From: Nematopogon swammerdamellus
Lineage: Eukaryota; Arthropoda; Insecta; Lepidoptera; Adelidae
Direction: 5' to 3'
DNA: 64,000 bases
Assembly: GCA_946902875.1 (NCBI GenBank)
Contig: OX336355.1
Location: 13,983,347-14,047,346, forward strand
Positions 11,001 through 21,659 of the stretch are shown piece by piece; position 1 is the stretch's first letter; every line of letters starts with the position of its first letter. The translations under genes were made by a program, and so were the position numbers. The notes below the pieces were generated by a model. The model was not told the origin of the DNA and searched no databases. It worked only from the letters and a program-made list of their open reading frames with translations.

Positions 11001-13991
11001 CTGTTAGCTACATCACCTACTACATCCGTGATGTCAGCCCATAACACCTTGGTAAACTAGGTGCCATGTCACTTGTCAGTGCTTCCTTTCGGTCGTGCCG
11101 GCTACACTGAACTGGACGGAAAATACGAACTATTTTCATAGCCGTTTCAACCAACCTTTCACTTAGTGCGGGTATCAACACGGGCGGGTTAAATCCTACC
11201 ACCTAGTAAGGTAGGAAGGGAAGGGACCTACAGTTTTACGTGGAATCCGAAACACGGTCGAGTGGTAACCCATCCATCAACTGACCGCGGCCAGGTGTGC
11301 TTATGATCCGACCGACAGTCGACCGACCGCACCACTGAGCTACCGAGGCTGACAAGCTAATCCAAATAGTTTTTTCTTTCGTGGTGGGATAGACACTTTA
11401 TTATAATTTATTTAATATTAATATTGATGTACAATTTGCATCTTTATCCCTCCCCGTGCATGTCGTAAAAGGCAACTAAAGATAAGGGCAAGGTGCCATG
11501 CTAAAGGGCGACACGATAGCCACCTCTCACCTTGGCATTGTCCTTCCACGGAGTCATGCTGCAGGTCGGTCTTCGTGCCTTATTTGCTGCTTGATAGTTA
11601 TTTTGTCCTAATACAGTGCTAAACGTGGTGGTCGGTGTTGTGCTGTAATTTGCAAGAGTACTTGCAGCACAACACGATTACACTACTTACCCTGATTGTC
11701 GGAATACAGCGGTTGTCGGATCTGCGACAGATGTGCCCAAACCACTGCCACTTCAGCTTGCTAATTTTCTGAGCAATGTCGACTACTTTGGTTCTTTGTC
11801 ACATTTTGTCATTAGGTACATATTTTATCGATCAAAGAAACGCCGAGCATTGTTCTTTTAATACAAGAGTATTTGTGAAATAGAAGTCGCTGTTTGTTTA
11901 CTCAAATCTAATTTAGATATTATGTGATGAATGTAGTTAGGTACTTCTCCATACAAGTCTCCTATAGTCTGTTTTTTTGGAAGACGGAGTAAATTGACGT
12001 TTGACTGACATTAGAGTGTTGCACGCTCTGCATCACTAGTGATTGTAGTCGATGAAAATAGTATCGACTTTTACACGACACGACACACCTTCACACATAT
12101 TATGCGCTACCTGTGGCGCTACCTTAAACTTAACATTTTTCTAGCTAGATTTAGCTTAATATGTTGTCAATTAAATCCACAATTAGGTAAATATTAGAGT
12201 TTACAGCATTTTATTATTATTATACAGCATATAAGAAACTGACAACACTCCAAACTTCACTTTCCTCCGTCTTCAAAAAAAAAAAAACAGACTATAAAAA
12301 TTCACAGGATAAAAGAACTTGTAATGTGGTATGTTATTATTATATTATTGTGTTCATAGTATTCAAACACATATTATATTTCAGATCAAACAGTTGAAAG
12401 CCGACACAGAAAAGGGCAAGCTTTACAAAAAACTTTTTGAATGCCTCCTGCAGCCCCCGTCCAATGATAAGTGTACTCAAGTCAATATCGAACCAAAGCC
12501 GAACATAATAATAAAAAAACGCAAACGCAGCCTTCCAGAGTTGAATCACAGCAAAGAGCAGATCCCTGAGATAATGGAGCGGAAGAAAACTGGATCGTTT
12601 ATGTCACGTGAAAATCAACAACAATATCAAATTCCCGTACTTGTTAATGTCCAGTCAGATAACCCTGCTTTGATTGAGTCTAAATCGCCGCCCAATGTAC
12701 CACAACCTGTACACGTTCACATCCGATCCGATAATACTGTACCAGTTGCGTCTAAATCACTACCGTCTGTACAAATCAACGGCGGTCAACAAATCGTCCA
12801 GATTGCCACCCAAAATACTCCCACCTGCGATATGCAGCCCGTGTTTACTCCGAACCAACCCGCTACTCCCATGGAGACCAACAATAGACTGTCCATCGAG
12901 TCGCTAGACGTGGAGGATCAGGTGATGCTACAGATGGAGCAAATTTTCAGAACTGAAGAAACAGAGGATGATCTATTCGAAGGTACTCTGTGTAACAATT
13001 TTGATTTTTTAACGTCGCACGACAGTAATTTTGTCGAAAGTAAAGCAAAGAACGGCCTACCGTCGACTCAAATTGCTGAAAAGCCAGCTGAGGCGGCAAT
13101 TGAAAATCTGCCACAGTCTGGACCGGCGAACTCCCTCGATGAGAGGATCGAATTGTTGAAATCGTCGGGAGTGTTGGCTCCAACTGTCATGCACAAGGAG
13201 AGTCCTAAATCGAGGAAGTCTTCAGCCTCTAAATGGGTGTGCGAGCTTTACTTTCAGAGACTAAAGCTGACTGAAACTCTGGACATCATCATTGAGAACA
13301 ACAGGAGGAAACATGCAAGAGTGAGTACATGCTGTTTATAAACTCTACATTATATGTTTAGAGCCCTTCTTTTCGCCCTGTATGTGCTTCTCACGTGAAA
13401 GCAAGAAGTTAAATTGGTGTTGTAATTGTGGCAGGATTATAGAAAAGGTATAAAAAAAAGGAATAATGTTCTATGTACGCTTGATTTTATGCAACTAAAG
13501 ACATTCAAGCTACTTACTAAATTGAACAACAAGAACCAAATTGTTATCTAGGTAATAACCGAGGAAACACTTCTTGGTGAACAGAGTTGTGGACTCTTGG
13601 AACGAACTACCTCAGGAGGTCATAAGTGCTAAAAGTGTAAACGGATTTAAAAACCAGTTAGATAAACGCATAAAAGAAAAAAACAAAAAAATTCACTAAC
13701 AGAATGTAAATAGCCTAAAAAAAAAAAGAATTCATTAAAATAAAAACAAGTGGGATAAACACAAAATGCAAAAAAGAAAACAATTAACTAACAGAATGTA
13801 AATAGCCAAAAAAAAATAATTCATTAAAATAAAAACAAGTGCACTCCGGAAGAAAAAAAAAGTGATAAGTACGTGTCAGCTTCAAGCTGTTAGTGCTATA
13901 AACCTAAGAATGATCCTTAATTATCTGTATTATTAACCTAACCTAAGAATTGGATATTTATCTGTAAATAGGAGGTTTTGGATTAAATAAA

Positions 13992-14022
<31 letters not shown>

Positions 14023-17000
14023 TTCGCTAGAGTTACATGAGTTTGACACGCCCGTATGTGAGGTTACAGATGGCGGCAGTGGCGGCTGGTGACCTATGGG
14101 ACTGGGTGTGCGCTAGGTACTTAGTACTATACCCAAACGTGAATCTAATGGATACCGCGGTCTTGACTTATTTGCTAAAATTAGGTACCCACCCAGAGTC
14201 CTAATTGCTCGAAGAACCAAAACGACACTTCAATGCGCGCGCAGTGTCCACGAGCGAGCCGCGGTCGGGGTGCGCGCGAGGCGTGCCCGGAGCGCGCGCC
14301 CGCGCCCGCCGGCCAGACAGCGTGCGGTACTGTAATGTTTGTGTCGGTGTCGCGTCCTTGCCGCGCCGGGCAATGAAGAAAAACTTTACAATGTACATGT
14401 TAACTGACGAAAAGTCGTTCAAACTGCTAAAAAACTGATTTGCAAAACATCCCGGCGCGGCGGCGCGGGGATTGTCGGTCGACGCGTCACGCGACGACGG
14501 GTCTCGCCCCGAACTGAGAGAGATGGCGCGGCGCGCCAAACAACGCCTGCCTAGCTCTTTAGGTGATTCCATTTTTTGACTTTAACTAAAATAGCGAAAT
14601 ATTGTCGTAACACATTAATGTTTGTCGTAACATTCGAATATTTTATAAATTACCATTCGAATATGTATCAAATCGATATTCGAATAATTCAAATAGGTGT
14701 TCAATTGCAAACTCGATCTGTTATATTTAAGAAACACCCATATTCCAAAAATGGACTCGCCTGTCGAGTCGTGCAACAGCGTACATGTACCTAGGTACTT
14801 AGCGCTTGTGTGTGTGTGTGTGTGACTTCGACCCAGAGTTTGGATCGCCCCCAGCGCGCCCCCGCCCGCGGGTGCCTGCGGTCGGGTTCACGATCTCGGA
14901 CTTCGGCTCATCGTCGGCTGGCTCGGTCGCGACGTGTCGCACGCGCGTCTATCCACAATATACTGTCCTTCTTTTTCCGTCGTGTGTCACACGCAGAATG
15001 CAACCTTGTTCCACACATAATCGTATGAAGAGTATTTTGTTTCACGCGGCGGGGCAGCGGAGTTTGACATTTTCTCATAGTATCAATACAAGACACGTTC
15101 GCGGTGTTTTGTAATGCACTCGGCGGCGAGCTCGGCGGCGATACGTAGTATGAAGTACGTATTACGTACAGCAAAATCGTGCCTTGTTGTCTAGGAAATA
15201 GGAACGAATTCAGTTTGATATTTTTACTTCGATGGGTGATAATCATGGAAATGTTTAATATTTTAATTTATTTATTTCTTTCGGGTGAAGGAAGGCGCTA
15301 TGTTCTGTGGTAGTGCGGCGCACGAGCGCACTTAAGGGCCAGCCGCCACTGGATGGCAGTATTGACGTTTGAGATCAAGGTTTTTGTGTGAAAATGTTCC
15401 CAATGCTCGCTCTGTAACCTGGTTATATTTAAATCTATTTGACTCTTTGATTTTACGTCACTTAAAAATTGTGTCTATTTTGTCAAAATAATAAAAATAT
15501 CTTTTTTTTTTTTACATACATACAAACATATCACACGCCAACGTACAACGGACCGTCTTGAGGTCTCAGTGCGGAGAATGGCCCACCCGCCTTCCCAAGA
15601 GGCTGGGCAGCAAACAACAACATATCACACGCTGTATCTCGACAATCGGGGTAAGCAAAGTAATCGGTGTTGTGCTGCAAGGATTCTTGTAAATTACAGC
15701 ACTACACTGACCACCACGTTTAGCAAGTATTGAGACAAGTTAACTATCAAGGAGCAAATAAGGCACCTATCACCCTTTAACACGGCATCTTGTCCTTATC
15801 CCTTAGTCGTCTTTTACGACATGCGCGGGGAGAGATGCAGTAGGGCTATTCTTTAAGTACCGGCTCCACACGGTTTTCTCCAGTAAGTTTTTACAATACC
15901 TAATCAACGCTCATCAATAATATGATTGCTTTCAAGTACAAAATCATCTTCTTTTCAGTTTCTAACACTACTGTTTGACTGTTTATCATAAAAATAGATT
16001 TTATAATTCACTCTCACAGTTCCGGCTTCAATATTTTCTCTCAGCATGTCGAACCATAGAGTAAGCACTTTCAAAAATGCGTTCCTGTCGTTTCAGATTC
16101 AAAAGAAGTTCGTTCAGCTGTTCGGTGAGGACGATGACGATGACCTGATGATGTCTCCGATGGACGAAACTCCCGAGTTCATAGCGAGCTGCAACGAGCG
16201 CATCGCTCCATTCGTTGTCAAGAATCTCATGCCGTACTACAACCGAGGACGCATAAAGACCAAGGCGCTGTTCAAGAGTGTCGCGAAGCACATCATTGAC
16301 AATATCATAGCACACAATAAGTTCCCTGGTGAGTGGCTCTTTAGGTATTTGTAGCCAGCGACGCTGGCAGGGGACCGTGTGGGGCCGATACTTTAAAAGA
16401 ATAGCCCCACTGCATCTCTCCCCGTGTATGTCGTAAAAGACGACTAAGGGATATGACTCCCTTCTTATATTACTAGGTGGTAGAGTTTAACCCGCCTGGG
16501 TTGGTAACACCGCACTGAATGAAAGGTCGGTCGAAACGGCTATGTAAATAGTTTGTGTTTTCCGTCCAGTTCAGTGTAGCCGGCACGACCGAAGGGAAGC
16601 ACTGACGTGGCACCAAGTTCACCCGGTGTTATGGGCTGACTTCACGAATGTTGTAGGTGATGTAGCCAACCACGTCAGTTTCCATTAATAAAAAAAAAAA
16701 TTAAAAATTGGCCAGGTGTCTATCTGTCCGCCACAGCCAGTAGCTACTAAGCCATTCAAGCTATCTTCTTGAAACGTGCAATGTTTATAGGTTCTGGAGA
16801 GGCAACACCATTTCACTGGTCACCAATGTCAGGGGTCCTCAACTACATAATTCATATGTGAATTTCAGTTTGAAATAAAAAAAAAATTCGAATAGTTTTA
16901 GTTGTATATCAATGGAAAGGTCATATCATACCTAGCCTAACTTATTATCACTATTTAGTTTCAGTTGTACAAAAAGTTCAACATATCAATTTGCTCCGAG

Positions 17001-18505
17001 GAAAAATAAACATGCAAGTAGTCGACTAAATGGACTCACAGCATGAAAACTAATTTGGAGAGCTTTAACCATCAAAGAGAAAATCAATATCTCATTTCGC
17101 GCAGTTCAGGAACCCTATCAAATTATAATATTGAATGAATCGCGTAATTTTTTACGGGAAAGGCGTGAATGTTAATTTGAAATTGTTCATCAATAGCCCC
17201 AAATTCAATATCGATAAAATTAGGTCGCTTGTTCCCGTATATCACCATTGCGGGGTGCGGCGCGACGGGGAGGGGGGCCTGCACGTATATATAGATATGT
17301 GAGAAGAATAAATAGGTACTAACCATTGAATGGTAATAACACAGTCCAGGGGATTGGTATTATTTAAATGTAGGCAAATAATGACATTATCATCATCATC
17401 ATCATCATCAGCCTGTATCGGTCCACTGCTGGACATAGGCCTCTCCCAATGCACGCCACCACACGCGGTCTTCCGCTCTTCTCAACCGTCCACTCCCGGC
17501 TACCTTTTTTAGGTCATCTGTCCACCTACATTATACTTATTATCAATGTTGCATCTCTCACTCTTTCCCCCTGTCCCCTTCTCCCTCTATCTCTCTACCC
17601 CTCCCACCATCGTATGTAATTTTACTTACACCCGTCTCCCTGATCTATCGCAAATCTACCTTCTGTTGCGGAAACGCTGATTACTTTACTATAACGTAAT
17701 GTATGTAAGTACGGAATTTCTACGGAACCCTCTGCGCGTGGACAGAGTTGACCGCTTTTCTATTTTATCTATTTGACATGATGTAACTGTTGAGTTTTCA
17801 GTCACAATAATTTATATTCTTTTTGTGTGTTATTTTATATATTTGATTTTTTTTTGTACCTACTTACGTGTTTTTTAGTAAGTTTTAGTTTTTTTAGTGA
17901 AGTTTTAGTAGTTTTAAGATAATGTAAGTTTTCTCGTACAATTTTGAAGCCTTTGATATATCATTATTTTATTTAACTATGTTTAATTTTAATTTAATTA
18001 TAATTTTAATCATATTTAATTATAATTTCATTCCTAAAATTAACTATAGGTAAACTGTATTACCTGAAATAAAGTTTATTATTATTATTATTTCCTTTAT
18101 TTCACGTTTTTACATTTTCATATTAATTTTACATATTATGTTAAACCTACTAAAAGTTACAAAAATATACAAAATTAAAGAAAATAAAAATGGTAATACC
18201 GCCGGCGGGAGATTATTATTATTATTCTATACATTTATTCACACATTTCTTTTTATATAAATTTTACATTTTTACAAAATTAAAACCTAAAATTAATATA
18301 AAAACAAATGGAGTTTCCACCACCGGCGGCGGGGCGAGCCCAGGCTACCGATGGTCGGGTCCCAAAGAGAGGAAATTATTATTATTATTTAAGAAACGTT
18401 GAAGATTTGATTAATTTTCCAGATGAGTACGAGGTGTTCAGCTTCATCACGGACTACTTCAAGGTCCGCTCGGTCATACGGTGCAGTGCTGACTATAATT
18501 TTTAA
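5024..18505 (+). CDS. Five-exon gene with KIX-like and SRI-like domains, no helicase
   Basis: Exons inferred at 5024-5182, 10235-10420, 12385-13320, 16097-16328 and 18423-18505. Phases are 0/0/0/1 and every junction has GT..AG; the total is 531 aa. Exon 2 (54-115) is a helical block with a run ending LYRENILSV that resembles the RECQL5 KIX-like region. Exon 3 is long, polar and disordered with a KKRKR nuclear-signal candidate (159-163). Exons 4-5 carry an acidic run and an SRI-like domain (about 463-529) including FVVKNLMPYYNRGRIKTKALF. SRI domains bind the phosphorylated RNA polymerase II tail, which suggests a nuclear, transcription-linked role. No RecQ helicase motif occurs in or between the exons. 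Identity is not certain. The introns are filled with transposons, including a whole LINE in intron 1. Confidence 0.72.
5183..5999. other. Intron 1, left part: no gene
   Basis: It contains an imperfect inverted pair around 'ttccatagta' with the poly(gaaa) run at 5532-5550, a 'cggtactcaaccctttt' dispersed repeat from about 5650, and a short tail leading into the LINE. No coding block was seen beyond exon 1's donor AGG|GTGAGG. Confidence 0.5.
6066..6663 (+). pseudogene. LINE endonuclease fragment
   Basis: About 200 residues of exonuclease-endonuclease-phosphatase fold. It carries the metal-binding Glu in LFLTETQ, the MVGDFNVKH motif (N/D active-site loop) and the terminal SSDHC histidine motif. 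A stop codon lies upstream at 6048, so the N-terminal strand with the first Asn is lost. The frame runs straight into the inserted hAT-type element. Confidence 0.85.
6664..7143. mobile_element. 480-bp hAT-type non-autonomous element inside the LINE
   Basis: The left end is CATAGGCGCCGACT and the right end AGTCGGCGCCCCTG, imperfect inverted repeats of the hAT CAGGGG type. The flanks carry a perfect 8-bp duplication CGTGTCCT (6656-6663 and 7144-7151). 'gagcacccacgaggatttc' near the right end echoes 'cagcacccacgaggtgtgag' near the left. The interior includes an RTE-like 3' tail ('catatgtccagcagtggac' and a gatgat run at about 7062-7083), so another insertion or capture has occurred inside it. 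Confidence 0.88.
7145..9367 (+). pseudogene. LINE reverse transcriptase, 740-codon open frame
   Basis: The frame contains the RT blocks in order: SSGPDGIPA, NYRPIAITS, LDISKAFDRVWH, the altered PQV motif, FINDLL and YADD. The C-terminal region after the RT ends in RVWNCLP and a short basic tail, as in CR1/Jockey-group elements. The first codons derive from continuing translation across the hAT target duplication and are not a real start. The frame is otherwise uninterrupted, so the insertion into the genome is fairly recent. Confidence 0.88.
9703..10171. repeat. Terminal-inverted-repeat element with an internal 193-bp tandem duplication
   Basis: It starts CAGGCCTCTAATATCAAACA and ends with the complementary TGTTTGATATTAGAGGCCTG. 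Inside, the block beginning 'ggcctctaatatcaaaca' is repeated about 194 bp later (9704 and 9898), including 'cagtagagcatgaaaa' and 'ttcagatcaatatttatac'. It ends about 63 bp before exon 2 (10235) of the surrounding gene. Confidence 0.7.
10457..10930 (-). pseudogene. RTE-type retrotransposon C-terminal fragment
   Basis: Reverse-strand frames encode YGSESWAWQ, then INAVEMHALRSICGV, EKGMLRWFGH, and in another frame MDDRRLTKEIY with GKGRPRRKYLDQI and AYPTGKQA. This is the standard C-terminal tail of RTE-clade elements, broken by at least one frameshift near 10710-10726. It lies antisense in intron 2 of the KIX/SRI gene. Confidence 0.85.
10978..11351 (-). mobile_element. SINE, full-length-like copy (5S/tRNA head)
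   Basis: Read on the minus strand it has a head with the box-A-like TAGCTCAGTGG, a stretch ending 'gggttaccactcgac', the central body (cagttcagtgtagccggcac), and a tail 'cagtttccataaaaaaaa'-like with an A-run (T-run at 10979-10986). The same family occurs at 22497, 27825, 42869 and 62680. Confidence 0.8.
11440..11800. repeat. Composite dispersed repeat
   Basis: It contains 'catgtcgtaaaaggcaacta' and 'ggtgttgtgctgtaatttgc', shared in opposite orientation with 15540-15870 and in part with 41340-41470. No coding potential. It is probably a non-LTR 3' region joined to a SINE-like head. Confidence 0.5.
11963..12296. mobile_element. MITE with TATA-flanked inverted ends
   Basis: The left end TATAGTCTG + T-run + GGAAGACGGA and right end TCCGTCTTC + A-run + CAGACTATA are inverted copies. 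The TA flanks fit a Tc1/mariner-type MITE. It ends 88 bp before exon 3 (12385) of the gene. Confidence 0.7.
13540..14020 (+). mobile_element. 3' end of a CR1-like LINE
   Basis: It encodes the degraded tail 'NRVVDSWNELPQEV..SAKSVNGFKNQLDK' and then a tandemly duplicated AT-rich 3' region ('aactaacagaatgtaaatagcc' twice, at about 13696 and 13788). It closes with an aaat/aat microsatellite (13988-14022). Related tails are at 41713-42045 plus and 56300-56520 minus. Confidence 0.7.
14077..15351 (+). mobile_element. hAT-type element, CAGTGGCGGCTGG ends
   Basis: It begins CAGTGGCGGCTGG and ends CCAGCCGCCACTG. The flanking 8-mers are GATGGCGG (14069-14076) and GATGGCAG (15352-15359), a 7/8 target duplication. 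The interior is GC-rich, with a gtgtgt run at 14806-14822, and no transposase frame was recognised. The right third is homologous, in reverse, to the composite element 58578-62653. Confidence 0.8.
15520..15880 (-). repeat. Composite dispersed repeat, inverse of 11440-11800
   Basis: It has 'gtgttgtgctgcaaggattc', 'accaccacgtttagcaagta' and 'gtcttttacgacatgcgcgg', the last being the third SINE-type head seen at 16374 and 60737. No gene. Confidence 0.5.
16374..16701 (+). mobile_element. SINE copy with the third head type
   Basis: The head reads 'gccccactgcatctctcccc' and 'gtatgtcgtaaaagacgact'. The body is the shared core ('ggtcggtcgaaacggctatg', 'cagttcagtgtagccggcac'), ending 'gtcagtttccat' and an A-run. 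It begins about 45 bp past the exon 4 donor of the surrounding gene. 16702-17380 shows nothing recognisable beyond AT-rich sequence. Confidence 0.75.
17381..17520 (-). mobile_element. RTE retrotransposon 3' tail
   Basis: An (atc)n run at 17391-17410 is followed by 'gtccactgctggacatagg' and 'ctcccaatgcacgccacc', the usual lepidopteran RTE 3' end in antisense orientation. 17521-18080 is AT-rich with no gene. Confidence 0.75.
18085..18395. repeat. LINE tail repeat before the last exon
   Basis: The block 'ggagtttccaccaccggcgg', with 'gctaccgatggtcgggtccc' after it, also occurs at 26808-26865. It ends in (att)n immediately upstream of exon 5 (18423) and so supplies most of the sequence just 5' of that splice acceptor. 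Confidence 0.55.
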
Positions 18506-18693
18506 TCATAGAAAGTTAAAAGTTTTGATTATTAGAATTACAAAGTTTAGGGTATTAAAAATGTCCGCCTGTGTCTCTACCAAAATTGTTTACTACTGTA
18601 ACTTGATACAATCATAGGTCAAATGTGTGTTCGGTCTGCTAAGCAATACATTTTTTTTTGTGTTGTGAAGCGCGTTTGTACGGTTTATATCAT

Positions 18694-18929
18694 TAACCCA
18701 ATTTTTATAACTGTGCACTTGGAGCTGTCAAAGTCGTTAGGTTGGCAGGACTGAATTCACCCCCCGCTTACTTCCTCACCTCTCCGCCGACGCCGTACAC
18801 GCCCTTGCTGTGTGTGTGTGTACTGATAGGCGTCGGCGGAGAGGTGAGGAAGTAAGCGGGGGGTGAATTCAGCCCTGCCAACCTAACGACTTTGACAGCT
18901 CGAAGTGCACAGTTATAAAAATTGGGTTA
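18694..18929. mobile_element. Palindromic piggyBac-like MITE
   Basis: Two nearly identical arms of about 101 bp (18694-18794 and 18829-18929) are inverted around a 34-bp spacer with a gtgt run. The left junction is TTAA-CCCA and the right TGGG-TTAT, fitting a piggyBac TTAA target with one mutated base. It is just 3' of the stop of the KIX/SRI gene and could lie in its 3' UTR. Confidence 0.75.
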
Positions 18930-19099
18930 TATGCTGCAAGCCGAAATGTATCGCACTCTGAAGAACTCGTTGCCACTCGCTAGTCCCGACCTCGGCTCTA
19001 CTGCCAATGGGCCCGGATATATTCGGTAAAGCCATATCTCATTTGCTTTATTTCTTTGGTTGAGCCAAATTCATAAAATATTTTAAGTATCTGTCACGC

Positions 19100-19584
19100 T
19101 TAAGGCGGAAAGAAGACTCAAAAGGTCAACTTTAAACGAAATTATTGAGCTATTGGTAAAGATAAAAAATCTGTAAAAAATATATGTTATGTATTGATCT
19201 TTAATTAACAAACGTAGCGAAAAAAATTATATTTTACTACTTTGAAAAGGTGTTAAATAAATCTTCAAAAATAACGAAAAGTACGAAAATTGTACTTTCA
19301 AGTTAAATTATCTTGAGAAGCATAAATTGTTTCAATACAAGACCCTCATAGAAATATAGATAATATTTTTCCCTACAATCGTAGCGAAATAAATATTTTT
19401 TCCATCTTTCCAACACGTGAAATTTAATATAAAGTGTGATTTTCGCGCAAACGTTCATCGTCGGCGCGACGTATCAGCCACCGCACGAGTAGAATGAATC
19501 TCGCATCTATTTACATCGGCATACAGTTCGTGTTTCAATCATCAGTGCTCGGGTAGCACGGTTTGAGTCTTATTTCCGCCTTAA
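19100..19584. mobile_element. MITE with TTAA-GGCGGAA ends
   Basis: The left end TTAAGGCGGAAAGAAGACTC and right end GAGTCTTATTTCCGCCTTAA are imperfect inverted repeats bounded by TTAA. The interior is AT-rich with 'cgtagcgaaa' repeats and has no frame. Confidence 0.6.
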
Positions 19585-21085
19585 ATGAAACATTGCATTG
19601 CATCGTGACACAAGTATGTGGTTGCCATACGTTAATTCATATCATTATGCTGTGAGAAAAATAATTGTTGATAAATTCAAATGGTAGATATACTACGTAG
19701 GAATTATTGTGGTGCTTTTGTTTGGCTGGAGTCGATATTTCCTAACCAGTACAAAAAATTATTATGTTACGAAATTAATAAGCATTTTCTGAGATTTTTA
19801 TGCATAGGTGTTATATGTTTAAAATACACTGTTAAAATTTAAGCTATGAAAAAGCGCATGTATTTCAATGCCGAAAGTCAGCCGCTCCGCTGTTCCAAAA
19901 TTGGAATGCGACGTTTCGGTTATCTTTCAGTGCCGTTCCAAATTTGGAATGGCGAAGCGTGAGCGGTTAAAATCTGTGGTTTAGTCTCGTGAAAAAAAAA
20001 ATACATATTTTTATGTGCTATTGCTACAAAATGTATCAGCAAAATGTTTGAAACTTCTTCTTGAAGATTTGTTTAGTCATTATTATGTTTCCTAATTTTC
20101 AAATAGCTGTTAGTTTGATGTCTGAATTTGTTTGGATGTAGTTATAGAAAGCAGAATAAAAGATAATTGTCGATATTATAGACGTATTTCTGGTCAATAA
20201 AAGGCCTACTGTTTCTAACTCTTGCTGTTTGATAGATGTTACGTAAATACATTTTAAAAGTGGAGATACATAATGTAAAACCTCATAATACGCATTTGCT
20301 CGCTTTCTGTAGTGTGAAGGGTAAAATTGTGTAAAGGGGTGAAAATGTGGAGATATCGCAAGGGTGATGTACGTATGTATGACGGTCGAAAAGCGCCATC
20401 CCACGGCGTGGGCTTGTCTCTGTAGCGAGCGATGTGGCTAGAGCTCGCCACAGCAGTATGTATGACACGGTTCTATCTACAGGTGTATCTTAATTTTTAG
20501 AGCCTACAATAATTAATGTATTCTCTACATAGAATGTAAGTATGTAGATGTGTAATGTTTATGGTCTGGGATCCGACCTAAGTGTCCTCATCTGTTATTC
20601 GGATAAGACATAGTTTATTGAAAGGGAAAATGTAGGTATAATTTAATAAATAATTATAAATCCAAAGCCAAATTATAGCCACAATTTTTTTTAATCAGAA
20701 TTTTATAACTAAAATATTGGGAGATTGAAGGCAAGAAGGGGGTTCAATGTCATTGGAGTAACCTAGTCGCGATTTATTGTCCAAAATTCGATAAACCGTC
20801 TTATCCAAATTAGATATGAGGATATACCTTCTTTAAGCCTGATCTTGTACAAATAGTACTAATAGTACTAGTAGTACTAATTGTACTAGTAGTACTAAAT
20901 TGTTCAGCAAAAGAAATTTCCTTACTTCTGCCAGTATTTTTATACTTATTATTTTTAGTCTTAGTTCCTATTGTTAACTTTAAAAAAAAAAATTTAAATT
21001 CCATTTGATTGTTTTTTAAAGTAATTTAGCCAAAGAATTCATAAGGACAAGCAGGTGAAAGATCATTCATGTAATTATAAATGGT
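19585..21085. other. Intergenic, no gene seen
   Basis: AT-rich sequence. There is a short imperfect hairpin at about 19882-19960 ('gttccaaaattggaa' facing 'gttccaaatttggaat') and an AGTACTA-type microsatellite at 20850-20897. 20370-20460 is a GC-richer patch of unknown nature. Confidence 0.5.
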
Positions 21086-21640
21086 GTGCATAAAGATGAA
21101 ATTACCAATATACAAGAAAGCAAACTTGTTGAACTTACAGTTCCATGGGAAAGTAACATACCGAAGGACCACAACTTCAAAGTAAACAAGTACTGCAGCT
21201 TAGTAGACCGAATAGTGAGAAACAGATTGAAGACTGATCTCTTTGCTGTGGAAGTCGGAGCGAGAGGACCACCAGCGGAGTCGCTCTACAGGTCGGTTAA
21301 CTAAAGCTGGCGCGTACACAGTACTCACACCAATACAATTGTGCAAGTGCGAGTGCGACAGATCGGGTTTTCGTGATCCGTATGCCCCGATCTGTCTCAC
21401 TCGCACTTGCACAATTGCATTGGTGTGAGTACTGTGTACGCGCCAGCTTTGGTTAACGGACCTGTACAGCTCTTCAAGAATCTGGGCCTGCCAAGATCGA
21501 CGCTAAGCTCATATATTGAGACAGCTTCGAAAACATCACTGGAGGCATCCTACAGAATATGGATAGGTAGAAAGATGGAGGCCGAAAGCGGGACTGGTGG
21601 TTCTCCGCGTCCTAGTCATCGCAGACTAGCTGAAGAAGGC
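21086..21640 (+). pseudogene. Retroelement C-terminal remnant split by a MITE
   Basis: The left part encodes ELTVPWESNI and FAVEVGARGPPAESLY. The right part encodes LFKNLGLPRSTLSSYIETAS and SYRIWIGRK. This pair matches the region that follows the reverse transcriptase in a class of retroelement polyproteins. The two parts are separated by the element at 21289-21464, and the right part is one base out of frame, so it was already decayed or was damaged by the insertion. Confidence 0.6.
21289..21464. mobile_element. 176-bp hairpin MITE, copy 1
   Basis: The whole element folds back: CAGGTCGGTTAAC at the left, GTTAACGGACCTG at the right, and arms of over 70 bp around 'ttttcgtgatccgta'. TA flanks both sides. 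A second copy is at 63197-63373. Confidence 0.85.
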
Positions 21641-21659
21641 TTGCCGCGAGCCGAAACGT

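Noticed and set aside
14205..15246. Several overlapping open frames in GC-rich DNA
   Set aside because: They sit inside the hAT-type element, have biased Arg/Ala/Pro composition from GC content, and occur on both strands.
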